A stretch of 64,000 nt of DNA, from NCBI GenBank assembly GCA_000690595.2, contig JHUT02000001.1:62001-126000 (forward strand), given 5' to 3'. This stretch comes from Natrinema mahii. Its GTDB lineage: Archaea; Halobacteriota; Halobacteria; Halobacteriales; Natrialbaceae. Each line of letters begins with the position of its first letter. Position 1 is the first letter of the stretch. Below are positions 1 through 8,660 of this stretch, one piece after another. The notes beneath the pieces were generated by a model that was not told the DNA's origin, made no database searches, and worked only from the letters and a program-made list of their open reading frames with translations. The position numbers were made by a program, and so were the translations under genes.

Positions 1-1241
1 ATCCCGTCAACGCCCTCTTCGAGTCGATGTCCGGGTTCACGACGACCGGAGCGACCGTCCTGAGCGAGATCTCCCTCGAGCGCCACTCCCACGCGATCAT
101 GCTGTGGCGACAGCTCACCCAGTGGCTCGGCGGGATGGGGATCATCGTGTTGATGGTCGCAATCTTGCCGGAAGTCGCCGTCAGCGGTGCCCAGCTCGTC
201 GAATCCGAAGCCCCGGGTCCCGAGCTACAGAAGCTCACGCCGCGGATCGCGGAGACCGCCCGCATCCTCTGGCTGGTCTACTTCGCCTTCACCGTCGTCT
301 ACATCGCTATTCTCTACGGCCTGCATCTCGCGGGGATGGCACCGAACATGGGGCTGTACAACGCCATCGCCCACGGGTTCACGACGCTCCCGACCGGCGG
401 GTTCTCGCCGGAGGCCGACAGCGTCGCGGCCTTCTCGGCGGCCGTACAGTGGACCGCCGTTCCGTTCATGATCATCGCCGGGACCAACTTCGCGCTGTTC
501 TGGCACGTCTTCAGCGGGGAGGGCCACCGCTTCGTCCGCAACTCCGAGTTCCGCGCCTACATCACCGCGATCGCCGGACTCACCGTCCTCCTGGCCGGGA
601 TGCTCTATGCCGGTACCGCGCCGGCCCTGGCGGAACTCGGCGGCCTGACCGAGGGCGTGTTCGAGAACTCGCTGCGCCAGAGCGCCTTCCAGATCTCCTC
701 GCTGTTGACCTCGACAGGGTACGCGACCAGCGACTTCGTCGACTGGAGTTCGACGGGGAAGATCGTCCTCCTGTTCGCGATGCTCGTGGGCGGCTGTGCC
801 GGCTCGACGGGCGGCGGCGTCAAGGTCGTCCGGTGGCTAATCGTCTTCAAAGTTCTTCGGCGAGAGCTGGTTACCGCGTCTCATCCCGAAGTCGTCCGTC
901 CGATCCGGCTCGGCGGCAACGTCGTCGATGAAGACGCCATCCGGGGCGTCCTCGGCTTTACCTTCATGTACCTCGTCATCTTCGCCGGCGCAACCTTGCT
1001 GATCGCGCTGGACGTCAGTCGGGCCAACGCGATCGCGAACTTCTCGCCGCTCGAGGCCTTCAGCGCGAGCCTCGCGACGATCGGGAACATCGGCCCCGGC
1101 TTCGGCCACCTCGGACCGTTCGGCAGCTACCTGGACTTTCCGATCCCGTCGAAACTCCTGCTGATCTTCCTGATGTGGATCGGCCGCCTCGAGATCATCC
1201 CGGTACTGGTCCTCTTTACCGGCGGGTTCTGGACCCGCTGA
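1..1241 (+). CDS. trkH: TrkH-family potassium uptake transporter, C-terminal part (start lies outside window)
   Basis: The reading frame is already open at base 3 (PVNALFESMSGFTTTG), so the start codon lies before the window. Visible are about 410 residues with repeated hydrophobic segments and the filter-like glycine motifs of the TrkH/KtrB superfamily: SGFTTTGAT at the left edge, FTTLPTGGFS, LLTSTGYATSD, and CAGSTGGGVKVVRW, followed by the typical C-terminal MWIGRLEIIPVLVLF. TrkH is the membrane pore of a potassium uptake system usually regulated by a cytoplasmic TrkA subunit; high intracellular potassium is the salt-in strategy of haloarchaea. No trkA is seen in the window. The family call is secure; the partner and ion preference are inferred. 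Confidence 0.93.
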   Translation, partial: PVNALFESMSGFTTTGATVLSEISLERHSHAIMLWRQLTQWLGGMGIIVLMVAILPEVAVSGAQLVESEAPGPELQKLTPRIAETARILWLVYFAFTVVYIAILYGLHLAGMAPNMGLYNAIAHGFTTLPTGGFSPEADSVAAFSAAVQWTAVPFMIIAGTNFALFWHVFSGEGHRFVRNSEFRAYITAIAGLTVLLAGMLYAGTAPALAELGGLTEGVFENSLRQSAFQISSLLTSTGYATSDFVDWSSTGKIVLLFAMLVGGCAGSTGGGVKVVRWLIVFKVLRRELVTASHPEVVRPIRLGGNVVDEDAIRGVLGFTFMYLVIFAGATLLIALDVSRANAIANFSPLEAFSASLATIGNIGPGFGHLGPFGSYLDFPIPSKLLLIFLMWIGRLEIIPVLVLFTGGFWTR

Positions 1242-1368
1242 ACGGACCGGCCCGCCTCCGTACGGTCGATCCCGCTCCCTGCTCTCGTGTTCGTCCGACT
1301 CCCGTCAGTCCCGACACGGCCACGATCTGCACCACGGATGCGCCGGGACCCAGTAATAGCAACCCTCC

Positions 1369-2103
1369 TCAGTCGATCGTCGTCCCCGGGTTCTCGCCCT
1401 CGAGGAACGACGCCAAGCCCTCGAGCCCGAAGATCGACGCCTCGGCCTCGAGATTGAGCAACGTCCGCACCTTGCCGGCCATCCCGCCGGTCACATCGGT
1501 CGCCTCGCTGGCTCCCAGGACGTCGGCGACGGCGTCGAAGTCGTCGATTCGGTCGATGACAGCGTCCTCGTCGTCCAGTACGCCGGGCACCGTCGAGCAG
1601 AGCCCGACCCGATCGGCCTCGAGGGAACGGGCCAGCGCCGCGACGAGTTCGTCGCCGCTGACGACGGTCGCGCCCGCGCCGGCGTGAGCGATCATATCGC
1701 CGTGGAGGACGGGAACGAACCCCTCGGCGAGCATCGTCTCGACCTGCCCGGTCGGCAGGGCGAGTTCCCCCTCGCCGTCGCGGTGGCCCGCCGAGAAGGG
1801 ATGGACCGGCACCGCCTCGACGTCTCGCTCGAGCAGCCGTCCGAGAACGAACTGATTGAGCGTCTTCATCGCGCCGTGAACGTCGAGCGCCGCGCTCGCG
1901 TCGCGGGTCCCCGCCGTCGTGGTGACGCCGTGTTCGCTGGCGTTGTGGTGGCCGAAACTGCCGCCGCCGTGGACGACGACGAGGTCCTCGCGGTCCTCGA
2001 GCGCCGCGATCGCGTCCGCCGCCCGCTCGAGGGCCTCGCCGTCGAGCGTCTCCGGCCGGTCCTTTGCGGTGATGACGCTGCCGCCGAGTTTCAGGACGAT
2101 CAT
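1369..2103 (-). CDS. ipk: Isopentenyl phosphate kinase
   Basis: This 244-residue amino acid kinase starts with KLGGSVIT and has HGGGSFGHH near residue 47 and SGDELVAAL near residue 150, the layout of isopentenyl phosphate kinase. The enzyme phosphorylates isopentenyl phosphate to isopentenyl diphosphate with ATP, the last step of the archaeal modified mevalonate route that feeds ether lipid, carotenoid and quinone synthesis. Its ATG overlaps the stop of the upstream mevalonate kinase gene as ATGA, so the two are very likely one transcript and translationally coupled. Length fits the family. The alternative of a glutamate-5-kinase-type enzyme is unlikely given the neighbour. Confidence 0.95.
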   Translation of the reverse strand: MIVLKLGGSVITAKDRPETLDGEALERAADAIAALEDREDLVVVHGGGSFGHHNASEHGVTTTAGTRDASAALDVHGAMKTLNQFVLGRLLERDVEAVPVHPFSAGHRDGEGELALPTGQVETMLAEGFVPVLHGDMIAHAGAGATVVSGDELVAALARSLEADRVGLCSTVPGVLDDEDAVIDRIDDFDAVADVLGASEATDVTGGMAGKVRTLLNLEAEASIFGLEGLASFLEGENPGTTID

Positions 2104-3086
2104 TCGAGTCGCTTCACCCCGGTTTCGGCCAGTTCGGCCCGGAAGGCGTCCTCACAGCCCGGCGTGAACGAGAGGGCGGTCTCGGTCTCCTCGGTGGGAT
2201 CGAGCGCGACGATACAGCCGCCGCCGCCGGCACCGGTCAGCTTCGCCCCGTGCGCGCCCGCGTCGCGGGCCGCCCAGACCATCGTGTCCAGCGAACGCGA
2301 GGAGACCCCCAGCGCGGAGAGCAGGCCGTGGTTGAAGTCCATCAGTCGGCCGATCTCCTCGACGTCGCCGTCGGCGAGGGCGTCCTCGCCGTTGCGAACC
2401 ACGTCGCCGATGGCTTCGACGGTATGGGCCGCGAAGTCGTACTCCTCGCGCAGATCCCGGACGCCGGCGACCAGTTGGCCGGTCTCGCCCGCGCCGCCGT
2501 CGAACCCGATCACGATCGGGAGTTCCGGTGCCTCGAGCGAGCGGCAGTCGTCGCCCTCGACACGGACCGCGCCGCCGGTCGCCGAGCAGAACGTGTCGGC
2601 GCGGGAGGCCTGGCCGTCCTGGACCTGTGACTCCGTTCGATAGGCCCGCTCGGCGAGTTCGCCGCGATCTAAGGTGACGCCGAGTTCCCGGGTGGCTGCG
2701 TCGATGGCGGCGACGACGACCGCCGCCGAGGATCCCAGCCCCGCCCCGAGCGGGATGTCGCTCTCGATGGTCACGTCGAAGCCAGCCTCCTCGGCACCGG
2801 TGACCTCCCGGACCTGCTCGATCGCGCCGTCGACGTACTGGGTCGCCGCCGTCACCAGCGATTCGGGGACGTCGACGTCGGGGCGGGCGTCGGCCGTCGC
2901 CCCGTACTCGACGGTGAAGCCGTTCAGGCTCAGGTCCTCCGCGTTGACCCGGAGCCGCCCGTCGTCCCGTCGCCGGACTTCGACGCGGGCCCGCTGCTCG
3001 ATCGCACACGGGACGGCGGGCTCGCCGTACACCACCGCGTGCTCCCCGAAGAGATACACCTTGCCGGGAGCGCTCGAGAGTGTCAT
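2100..3086 (-). CDS. mvk: Mevalonate kinase
   Basis: This GHMP-family kinase converts mevalonate to mevalonate 5-phosphate. The start at MTLSSAPGKVYLFGEHAVVYG is chosen because that sequence is the canonical N-terminus; the frame stays open 30 codons further upstream but that part is unlike the family. Seen motifs are the N-terminal PGKVYLFGEHAVVYG, the ATP loop PLGAGLGSSAAVVVA near residue 108, and the C-terminal KLTGAGGGGCIVAL. About 328 residues, normal for archaeal mevalonate kinases. It is followed by isopentenyl phosphate kinase with a 4-base overlap. In many haloarchaea these two genes follow the enolase and S2 genes; here two regulator genes separate them from S2. Confidence 0.95.
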   Translation of the reverse strand: MTLSSAPGKVYLFGEHAVVYGEPAVPCAIEQRARVEVRRRDDGRLRVNAEDLSLNGFTVEYGATADARPDVDVPESLVTAATQYVDGAIEQVREVTGAEEAGFDVTIESDIPLGAGLGSSAAVVVAAIDAATRELGVTLDRGELAERAYRTESQVQDGQASRADTFCSATGGAVRVEGDDCRSLEAPELPIVIGFDGGAGETGQLVAGVRDLREEYDFAAHTVEAIGDVVRNGEDALADGDVEEIGRLMDFNHGLLSALGVSSRSLDTMVWAARDAGAHGAKLTGAGGGGCIVALDPTEETETALSFTPGCEDAFRAELAETGVKRLE

Positions 3087-3211
3087 GGCCGGCCGTTCGT
3101 CCGAGGGGGAGTAATAGCTGTCTGTGTCGTCTCCCTCGGCACGACCGAACGCCGACGACGGAACGCGACGTATCAACTACTGTTATGACGCTGCGCCCGC
3201 TCGTCGCTCGT

Positions 3212-4169
3212 ATGTCGCTGGTCTTGCCGAGCGAACTCGTCGTCGACCGGTTCCTGCCGACGGTCCGGGCGATGCTGGCCGCCCGACTCGCGGATCGCGG
3301 GCTGACTCAGCGGGAGATCGCCGCCGAACTCGGCGTCACGCAGGCCGCAGTCAGCACGTACGTCGCCGGCGAGGGCGGCGGCGACGACCGCTTTCGCGAC
3401 GATCCGGTCGACGGTCGCGACCGTCGACCGGATCGCGGACGGCCTCGCCGACGGCGAGATGGACGGCTACGACGCCCTGTCCGAACTACTCTCGCTCGTC
3501 CGCAGCCTCGAGGACCGCGGGCCGATCTGTAAACTCCACGAAGAGGAGATGCCCGCGTTACGGGGACTCGGCTGTGACCTCTGTGTTCGTGGCCTCGATC
3601 CCGACGTCCGCGCCGAGCGAGACGTCCTCGCGAACGTCCGGACGGCCGCGCGGACGCTCGCGTCAGTCCCCGGGATGGCCGCCGCCGTCCCCAACGTCGG
3701 TACCAACGTCGGGATGTCGCTTCCCGTTCCCGCCGACGAGACCGACGTCGCCGCCGTCCCCGGCCGGATCTACGCCATGGGCGGCCGGATCGAGATCCCC
3801 GCCAACCCCGAGTTCGGCGCGTCGAAACACGTCGCGACGGCCGTCCTCGCCGCCAACGACGCCGACCCGGACGTCCGGGCCGCCGTCAACGTCGCTACCG
3901 ACGATGCCCTACTCGCTGCGGCCCGAGAGCGGGGGATCGACCCCCTCGAGTTCGATGCCGACTACGAAGACCGCGGCGAGCATCTCGGCGACCGGTTCGC
4001 GGACCGCGGTGCCGTCCCCGCCGTCGCCTACCACCGGGGCGCGTTCGGGATCGAACCAGTGACCTACGTCTTCGGGTCGACGGCCGTCGAGGCCGCCGAA
4101 CTGGTCGGGGAGTTGCTCGCGGCCCGGTCCACGTCGGTGGCCGACGGTTCCACCTATAGTAGCTCTTGA
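3212..4169 (+). pseudogene. HTH-ThiN transcriptional regulator (ThiR-like), interrupted by a frameshift
   Basis: The first part (from ATG 3212, MSLVLPSELVVDRFLP) has a helix-turn-helix (LTQREIAAELGVTQAAVSTY), followed after a frame change by a ThiN-type thiamine-phosphate-synthase-like domain (CKLHEEEMPALRGLGCDLC, NVGTNVGMSLP, EIPANPEFGASKHVATAV). HTH-ThiN proteins are archaeal repressors of thiamine synthesis and transport genes. The two halves are in frames that differ by +1; the break lies within 3407-3413, where seven bases stand between the codons for DDP and VATVDRIADG, so one inserted base explains it. The last codons (YSSS and TGA) lie inside a palindromic repeat, so the natural C-terminus may be changed too. 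Either a pseudogene or a sequence error; ATG 3185 is an alternative start. Confidence 0.8.
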
Positions 4170-4239
4170 AAGTCACTGCACACCCGATCGCGGGACCGTG
4201 TTGTGATCGGTGTGGAAATCGTTTCAAGAGCTACTATAG
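4154..4239. repeat. Palindromic element with perfect 18-bp inverted arms
   Basis: CTATAGTAGCTCTTGAAA at 4154-4171 is matched exactly by its reverse complement at 4222-4239. Inside, 4179-4189 (CACACCCGATC) pairs with 4205-4214 (GATCGGTGTG) with one bulge, so the whole 86 bases can fold into a two-stage hairpin. The stop codons of the two convergent flanking genes lie in the arms, and because the arms are inverted copies both proteins end in the same YSSS followed by TGA. It could be a miniature inverted-repeat element inserted between the genes or a bidirectional termination structure. I see no second copy in this window. Confidence 0.85.
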
Positions 4240-4652
4240 CCGCTGAGTTCGCTCCCCCGATCCCCGCCCCGCCGCTCGCGCTCGAGCGTTCGACAGCCCA
4301 GAACCAGCCGGTCCGGTAACGCCGCCGGGTTCGCGTACAGGCTCTGTAGGACGAGCCCGGCGTCCTCGAAATTACAGCCGCGGTAGGCGCGCAGCGGCTC
4401 CCCTTCCCACTCGACGATCCGCTCGCGCTCGAGCAGCGGGAGGTGATGGTGTCGCAACCGGAGCCGTACCCGCTCGAGGTCCGTGTCGACGCTCGGGTTC
4501 GTCGCGCCCTCCGGTAACGGGACCGGCTCGCCGGCGGGGGCGTCCAACAGCGCGTCGATGATCTGCCGTCGCGGCTCCGCGGCGAGTATCTCGAAGATGC
4601 GATCCCATCGGTCGACGGCGTCTACCGCCTCGCCGGACACTGGTTCGGACAT
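4224..4652 (-). CDS. Winged-helix transcriptional regulator (ArsR-like / DUF7344 type)
   Basis: The protein (about 142 residues) begins MSEPVSGEAVDAVDRWDRIF and has the haloarchaeal winged-helix pattern: ILAAEPRRQIIDALLD as the first helices, then LRLRHHHLPLLERERIVEW as recognition helix and wing. It is probably a DNA-binding regulator; the target is unknown. The start at 4652 is chosen because a TATA-like element lies at 4707-4715 on this strand, which would fall within any longer N-terminus. The final residues YSSS and the stop are encoded by the right arm of the palindrome at 4154-4239, as in the convergent ThiN gene. It separates the S2 gene from mevalonate kinase. Confidence 0.75.
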   Translation of the reverse strand: MSEPVSGEAVDAVDRWDRIFEILAAEPRRQIIDALLDAPAGEPVPLPEGATNPSVDTDLERVRLRLRHHHLPLLERERIVEWEGEPLRAYRGCNFEDAGLVLQSLYANPAALPDRLVLGCRTLERERRGGDRGSELSGYSSS

Positions 4653-4706
4653 GGTCGCGGGCACGACGACCTGACCACTAAACCTTGTGGCAAGTTTCCA
4701 CGCCAC

Positions 4707-4715
4707 TATTTATAC
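4707..4715 (-). promoter_or_regulatory. TATA element for the winged-helix gene
   Basis: GTATAAATA read on the minus strand lies about 55-63 bases before ATG 4652. Transcription would start near 4682, giving a leader of roughly 30 bases. It supports 4652 rather than an upstream GTG as the start. Confidence 0.5.
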
Positions 4716-4816
4716 ATCGCCTGCCCCAGTCGGCGGCCGGCGCGCGACCATCGCCACGGCGCGGCCGCTGATCGAGACGAGCGGTGGGAAAACGAACAGT
4801 GTCGAAACCGACCGAA

Positions 4817-5623
4817 TCAGACGCCGCTTTCGAAGTCCTCGAGCGAGTAGGACGGCTCGGCACCGCGTCGATCGAGAACCTCGTTGGCGAGCAGCCAGTA
4901 GACGACCGAGAGGGCCTTGCGACCCTTGTTGTTCGTCGGGACGACCAGGTCGACGTTGCTGACCTGGTTGTTCGAGTCACACATCGCGATGACCGGGATA
5001 CCGACCGTGATGGCCTCCTTGACGGCCTGAGCGTCGCCGATCGGGTCGGTGACGACCAGCACGTCCGGCTCGATGTAGCCGTCGTACTTGGGGTTGGTCA
5101 GCGTGCCCGGGATGAAGCGGCCGGTGCGGGCGCGAGCGCCCACGGCCTCGGCGAACTTCTCCGCCGGGAAGCGACCGTACTGGCGGCTCGAGGTGACCAG
5201 AATCTGTTCGGGGTCGTAGTTCGCGAGGAAGTCCGCGGCCGTGCGGATGCGGCCGTCGGTCTTCGAGACGTCCAGCACGTAGAGACCGTCGGTCCGGACG
5301 CGGTGGATGAACCGGTCCATGTCCTCGGTCTTTTGCTGGGTCCCGATGTGGACCCCCGCGCCGAGGTAGTCCTCGACGGGGATCAGCAGGTCCGCCTCCT
5401 CGTCGGACATGACGTCGTCGTCGAGGGTCGGTCCGGTGTCTTCCTCGGCGTCGTCGTCGGCGTTGTCGGCGTCGGCCGCGGGCGTTCCCTCGGCGTCGGC
5501 GGGCTGTTCGTCTACTGGCTCGACATCCTCCTCGGCGGCGGGGCCAGCCCCTTCGGCTGGCTCCTCGTCGATGTCCTCCTCGGCGGCGTCGAGCCCTTCT
5601 TGGGTTGCGTCGTTTTCTGTCAT
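4817..5623 (-). CDS. rps2: 30S ribosomal protein S2
   Basis: This is archaeal S2 (uS2) with an acidic N-terminal extension of about 65 residues rich in E, D and A, typical of haloarchaea, followed by the conserved core: [30 protein letters not shown], and [17 protein letters not shown]2 sits on the back of the small subunit and bridges head and body. The ATG overlaps the enolase stop by four bases, so it ends the ribosomal protein and RNA polymerase operon that runs from S13 leftwards. A 164-base gap without a clear gene follows before the winged-helix gene promoter. The identification is certain; the extension length is set by the first ATG after the overlap. Confidence 0.97.
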   Translation of the reverse strand: MTENDATQEGLDAAEEDIDEEPAEGAGPAAEEDVEPVDEQPADAEGTPAADADNADDDAEEDTGPTLDDDVMSDEEADLLIPVEDYLGAGVHIGTQQKTEDMDRFIHRVRTDGLYVLDVSKTDGRIRTAADFLANYDPEQILVTSSRQYGRFPAEKFAEAVGARARTGRFIPGTLTNPKYDGYIEPDVLVVTDPIGDAQAVKEAITVGIPVIAMCDSNNQVSNVDLVVPTNNKGRKALSVVYWLLANEVLDRRGAEPSYSLEDFESGV

Positions 5624-6825
5624 GTCGCGTCGTCTGCGATTCGAATGAGCTCGTTGAGCTTCGCGGTTCGCTCGCCGCCGACCGCGCCCGTCTTGATGTA
5701 GGGGGCGTCGGTCGCGACGGCGAGGTGTGCGATCGTCGCGTCTTCGGTCTCACCCGACCGGTGGGAGACGACCGAGTCGTAGCCGTTCCGTCTCGCGAGT
5801 TCGATCGCGTCGACGGCGTCGGACAGCGTCCCGATCTGGTTCGGCTTGATCAGGATGCTGTTTGCCGCGCCGCGATCGATCCCCTCGACGAGCCGATCGG
5901 TGTTGGTGACGAACAGGTCGTCGCCACAGATCAGCGTCTGGTCGCCGACCTCGTCGGTGAGGTCGGCGAAGGCGTCGTAGTCGTCCTCGTCGAGCGGATC
6001 CTCGACGTAGACGAGGTCGTACTCCTCGACCAGGTCCGCGATGTAGGCGATCTGTTCCTCGGTGTCGCGGCTCCGGTCGCTGTACTCGTAGGTACCCGAA
6101 TCGGCGTCGTACAGCTCCGCGCCGGCGACGTCGAGCCCGAAGCCGACGTTGAAGCCGACCTCGTCTTGGACCCGGGAGACCGCCTCGGCGACGATCTCGA
6201 ACGCCTCGCTGTCGTCGATCGACGGTGCCCACGCGCCCTCGTCGCCCTTGCCGCAGGCGATGTCGCGTTCCTCGAGCAGGTCGGCGACGGTTCCGTGGAC
6301 GGCCGCGTTGGCGAAGACGGCGTCAGCGACGCTCGGCGCGCCGACGGGGGCCGCAAGGAACTCCTGAATGTCGGTCGCGTCGGCGGCATGTTCGCCGCCG
6401 CCGACAACGTTCCCGAGCGGAATCGGGAAGTTGTCGCCGCGGAACGTGCCGCCCAGATGCTGGAACAGCGGGGCACCGAGGACGTCGGCACCGGCCTTGG
6501 CTGCGGCCATCGAGATCGCGACCGCGCTATTGGCGCCGATCTCCGAGAAGTCGTCGGTCCCGTCGGCGGCGCGCAAGGCGGCGTCGACGTCGCGTTGGTT
6601 GCCCGCGTAGACCTCGCCGACCAGCCGGGGAACGGCGTGTTCCCGCGCCGCGGCGATCGCTTCGCCGGGCGGCCGTTCGACGGCCTCGTACTCGCCGGTA
6701 CTGGCACCGCTGGGTGCCGCGGCGCGGCCGAAGCCGCCGCTTTCGGTCAGGACGTCGGCCTCGACCGTCGGGTTCCCCCGCGAGTCGAGAACGCGACGCA
6801 GCCGAACGTCGGTGATCAGCGTCAT
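5620..6825 (-). CDS. eno: Enolase (phosphopyruvate hydratase)
   Basis: Enolase interconverts 2-phosphoglycerate and phosphoenolpyruvate in the cytoplasm. The 401-residue protein has the N-terminal [16 protein letters not shown] and [12 protein letters not shown], the metal and catalytic region [14 protein letters not shown], and the C-terminal active-site blocks [13 protein letters not shown] and [11 protein letters not shown]. Length is close to bacterial enolase (about 430) with small loop deletions, as in other haloarchaea. Its start overlaps the rpoK stop and its stop overlaps the rps2 start, placing a glycolytic enzyme inside the ribosomal operon. This arrangement is conserved in many archaea. 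Confidence 0.97.
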   Translation of the reverse strand: MTLITDVRLRRVLDSRGNPTVEADVLTESGGFGRAAAPSGASTGEYEAVERPPGEAIAAAREHAVPRLVGEVYAGNQRDVDAALRAADGTDDFSEIGANSAVAISMAAAKAGADVLGAPLFQHLGGTFRGDNFPIPLGNVVGGGEHAADATDIQEFLAAPVGAPSVADAVFANAAVHGTVADLLEERDIACGKGDEGAWAPSIDDSEAFEIVAEAVSRVQDEVGFNVGFGLDVAGAELYDADSGTYEYSDRSRDTEEQIAYIADLVEEYDLVYVEDPLDEDDYDAFADLTDEVGDQTLICGDDLFVTNTDRLVEGIDRGAANSILIKPNQIGTLSDAVDAIELARRNGYDSVVSHRSGETEDATIAHLAVATDAPYIKTGAVGGERTAKLNELIRIADDAT

Positions 6826-7004
6826 TTCCGGTCGTACCCCCGCTTGACGGTAAAGGGCAACACGCCGGCGTCGTACTCCTCGGCGGCGATGAGGATCGGT
6901 TGGGTCTGCTCCGTCTCGATCAACACCGGCGCGCCGTAGGAGACCTGCAGCGCTCGCGCGCCGAGGATGCGTGCCTTCTCGTAGCGGTTGTGTTGTTGTT
7001 GCAT
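6822..7004 (-). CDS. rpoK: DNA-directed RNA polymerase subunit K
   Basis: The 60-residue protein begins [19 protein letters not shown] and continues with [12 protein letters not shown] and [25 protein letters not shown]. This is archaeal RpoK, the homologue of eukaryotic Rpb6 and bacterial omega, which helps assemble the large subunits. It lies three bases after the rpoN stop and overlaps the enolase start by four bases. The glycine-alanine-arginine assembly motif (ILGARALQ) is present, and the length is normal for the subunit. Confidence 0.96.
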   Translation of the reverse strand: MQQQHNRYEKARILGARALQVSYGAPVLIETEQTQPILIAAEEYDAGVLPFTVKRGYDRK

Positions 7005-7007
7005 GGG

Positions 7008-7202
7008 TTACTGGTACGGGGAGACGACGTCGACGAGATCCTCGTGACTGACGAGCATGCGCCGACAGCAGTAGCGGTCGACGCCGAGTTCGTCGAGAAC
7101 CTTTTCGGGGTCCTCGTCGCCCTCGTTGGCCCGCTCGTCGAACTCCTCCCAGTGTTCGCCGACGACGTTACCACAGGTGAAACACCGGACCGGTACCATC
7201 AT
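7008..7202 (-). CDS. rpoN: DNA-directed RNA polymerase subunit N
   Basis: This 64-residue protein has both halves of the zinc site of archaeal RpoN (Rpb10 homologue): [14 protein letters not shown] at the start and [15 protein letters not shown] towards the end. It is a structural subunit that contacts RpoD and the large subunits in polymerase assembly. The reading frame begins with two consecutive ATG codons; either may be used. It sits between S9 and rpoK in the same transcript. This archaeal subunit is unrelated to bacterial sigma-54, which shares the gene name. Confidence 0.96.
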   Translation of the reverse strand: MMVPVRCFTCGNVVGEHWEEFDERANEGDEDPEKVLDELGVDRYCCRRMLVSHEDLVDVVSPYQ

Positions 7203-7214
7203 GATTGGATCACC

Positions 7215-7613
7215 TCAGCGGTAGGACTTCTGGTAGCGCGCCCGAGCGCCCGGGCCGCCCCACTTTTTCGGTTCGGACTGGCGAACGTCGTTGACCAGCA
7301 GCGAGCGGTCGAACTCCATGAACGCGTCACGGAGTTCGGCGTCGTTGGTGTGCTGGACGATCCCGCGTGCGATGGCAGTGCGGACGGCGTCTGCCTGGCC
7401 GCTAATGCCACCGCCCTCGACGCGGACGTCGATGTCCATCTCGTCGCGGAGGTCCTCACCGACGATGCGGAACGGTTCGAGCATCTTGAGCCGGGACGTC
7501 TCCGGTTCGACCAGCTCGACCGGCTGGGAATTGATTCGAACGCGCCCCTCGCCGTCGCGCACCGTGGCGCGGGCGACGGCCGTCTTTTTCTTGCCACTCG
7601 TGTTGGTTACCAT
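7215..7613 (-). CDS. rps9: 30S ribosomal protein S9
   Basis: The protein (132 residues) is uS9. It starts [21 protein letters not shown], has the central [20 protein letters not shown], and ends in the basic tail [13 protein letters not shown] that reaches to the P-site tRNA in the small-subunit head. It overlaps the end of L13 by seven bases, so the two are translationally coupled. Length and motifs are typical for archaea. Confidence 0.97.
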   Translation of the reverse strand: MVTNTSGKKKTAVARATVRDGEGRVRINSQPVELVEPETSRLKMLEPFRIVGEDLRDEMDIDVRVEGGGISGQADAVRTAIARGIVQHTNDAELRDAFMEFDRSLLVNDVRQSEPKKWGGPGARARYQKSYR

Positions 7614-8056
7614 GTGACGTTAGCACCTAACTGTTCGGACACTTCGTGCAGGTGGACGAAGCGGATGTTCGACAGGCGATCCAGCGACGTTCCCTCGAGG
7701 ACTTCCGACTCGTGGTCGTCGTCGTGTTCGTAGGGGTTGCCGACGTAGACCCGGACGCTGTCGAGCGCTTCGCGACCGCGGGGCTTCTTGTACGGCAACA
7801 TTCCGCGAACGGACCGCTTGAAGATCGTGTCCGGCCGGCGGGGGTAGTAGGGCCCGCTGTCCGAGCCCATCTGGAGTCGCGTGCGGTACGTCTCGAAGAT
7901 GTCTTCTTTGTCGCCGGTGATGACGGCGTCCTCGGCGTTGACGATCGCGACGCGTTCGCCGTCCAGCGCGTGCTGGGCGACCTCGCTGGCGACGCGACCG
8001 AGGATGCAGTCACGGGCATCGACGACAGTGTCAGCGTCGAACTCTGCGAGACTCAT
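7607..8056 (-). CDS. rpl13: 50S ribosomal protein L13
   Basis: This is uL13 (149 residues), an early-assembly protein of the large subunit. Recognisable blocks are the N-terminal [35 protein letters not shown], and [20 protein letters not shown]. The ATG overlaps the L18e stop as ATGA. The C-terminus runs into the S9 start. The L18e-L13-S9-RpoN-RpoK order is a known archaeal arrangement. Confidence 0.96.
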   Translation of the reverse strand: MSLAEFDADTVVDARDCILGRVASEVAQHALDGERVAIVNAEDAVITGDKEDIFETYRTRLQMGSDSGPYYPRRPDTIFKRSVRGMLPYKKPRGREALDSVRVYVGNPYEHDDDHESEVLEGTSLDRLSNIRFVHLHEVSEQLGANVTW

Positions 8057-8406
8057 CGAATCACCCGGACATCGGAGCCTTCGGGGTTTGCTTCGAGCGC
8101 TTGCTCGAGCGGTACGGATTCACCGACCTGGTCGATTTTCGTCTCGGCGGACGAGGAGAAATCGACCGCAGCGACGGTGACGTTCTTTTGTAGTGCGCCC
8201 GATCCCAGCACTTTGCCGGGAACGACGACAGTCTCTTCTTCGCGTGCGTATCGCTCGATGCGGCCCAGGTTTACCTCAGCGTGGGTGCGCCGGGGCTTTT
8301 CGAGTCGATCCGCGACGTCTCGCCAGACGTCGGCGTCCCGCTCTCGGGACGTCGACTTCAGCTCGGCGATGAGATCGTTGAGCCTCGGATTGGTTTTGCT
8401 ACTCAT
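8053..8406 (-). CDS. rpl18e: 50S ribosomal protein L18e
   Basis: L18e (eL18) is an archaeal and eukaryotic large-subunit protein related in fold to bacterial L15. The protein starts [17 protein letters not shown] and has the conserved [21 protein letters not shown] and [24 protein letters not shown] 8406 is preferred because the family usually begins with this sequence; an in-frame ATG four codons upstream (8418) is possible. It is the first protein gene after tRNA-Leu in this part of the operon. Confidence 0.95.
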   Translation of the reverse strand: MSSKTNPRLNDLIAELKSTSRERDADVWRDVADRLEKPRRTHAEVNLGRIERYAREEETVVVPGKVLGSGALQKNVTVAAVDFSSSAETKIDQVGESVPLEQALEANPEGSDVRVIR

Positions 8407-8534
8407 TGTATCCTCCAAATACGGTCGTCTCGGCGAGGCGAGGAAGCGTCTCGCCGATGGTGGAATCGGTTCGCTGCCGGCCGACGACGCGCCGATCGTC
8501 GCTGATCGGTGTCGGTCGGCGGTGAAGAAGTGGA

Positions 8535-8556
8535 TGCAGGGAGCAGGATTTGAACC
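8535..8556. repeat. 22-bp copy of the 3' end of tRNA-Leu, attachment-site-like
   Basis: These 22 bases are identical to the 3' end of the neighbouring tRNA-Leu gene (8661-8682), covering the acceptor strand and T arm; identity stops sharply after base 8556. The copies are in direct orientation, 126 bases apart. Direct repeats of a tRNA 3' end are the signature left by integrases that use tRNA genes as attachment sites. No integrase is present between the copies, so this may be a scar of a lost element. The rest of the gap 8407-8660 shows no gene. Confidence 0.7.
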
Positions 8557-8660
8557 GCCGGGAGACGATCGGCCTCGCGACCGCTCGGCCGCTGCGACTC
8601 CCGTGGCTCAAATCTGCCGTTCCATTTTCACGACTCTTCCGTTCGGTCGAGTCGGAAAAA

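Noticed and set aside
5605-6939. 444-codon plus-strand open frame over enolase
   Set aside because: Antisense shadow of a certain enolase gene, rich in R, G and V without motifs.
8535-8620. Second tRNA-Leu gene
   Set aside because: Only the 3' 22 bases match; no anticodon stem or D arm follows, so it is a partial copy.
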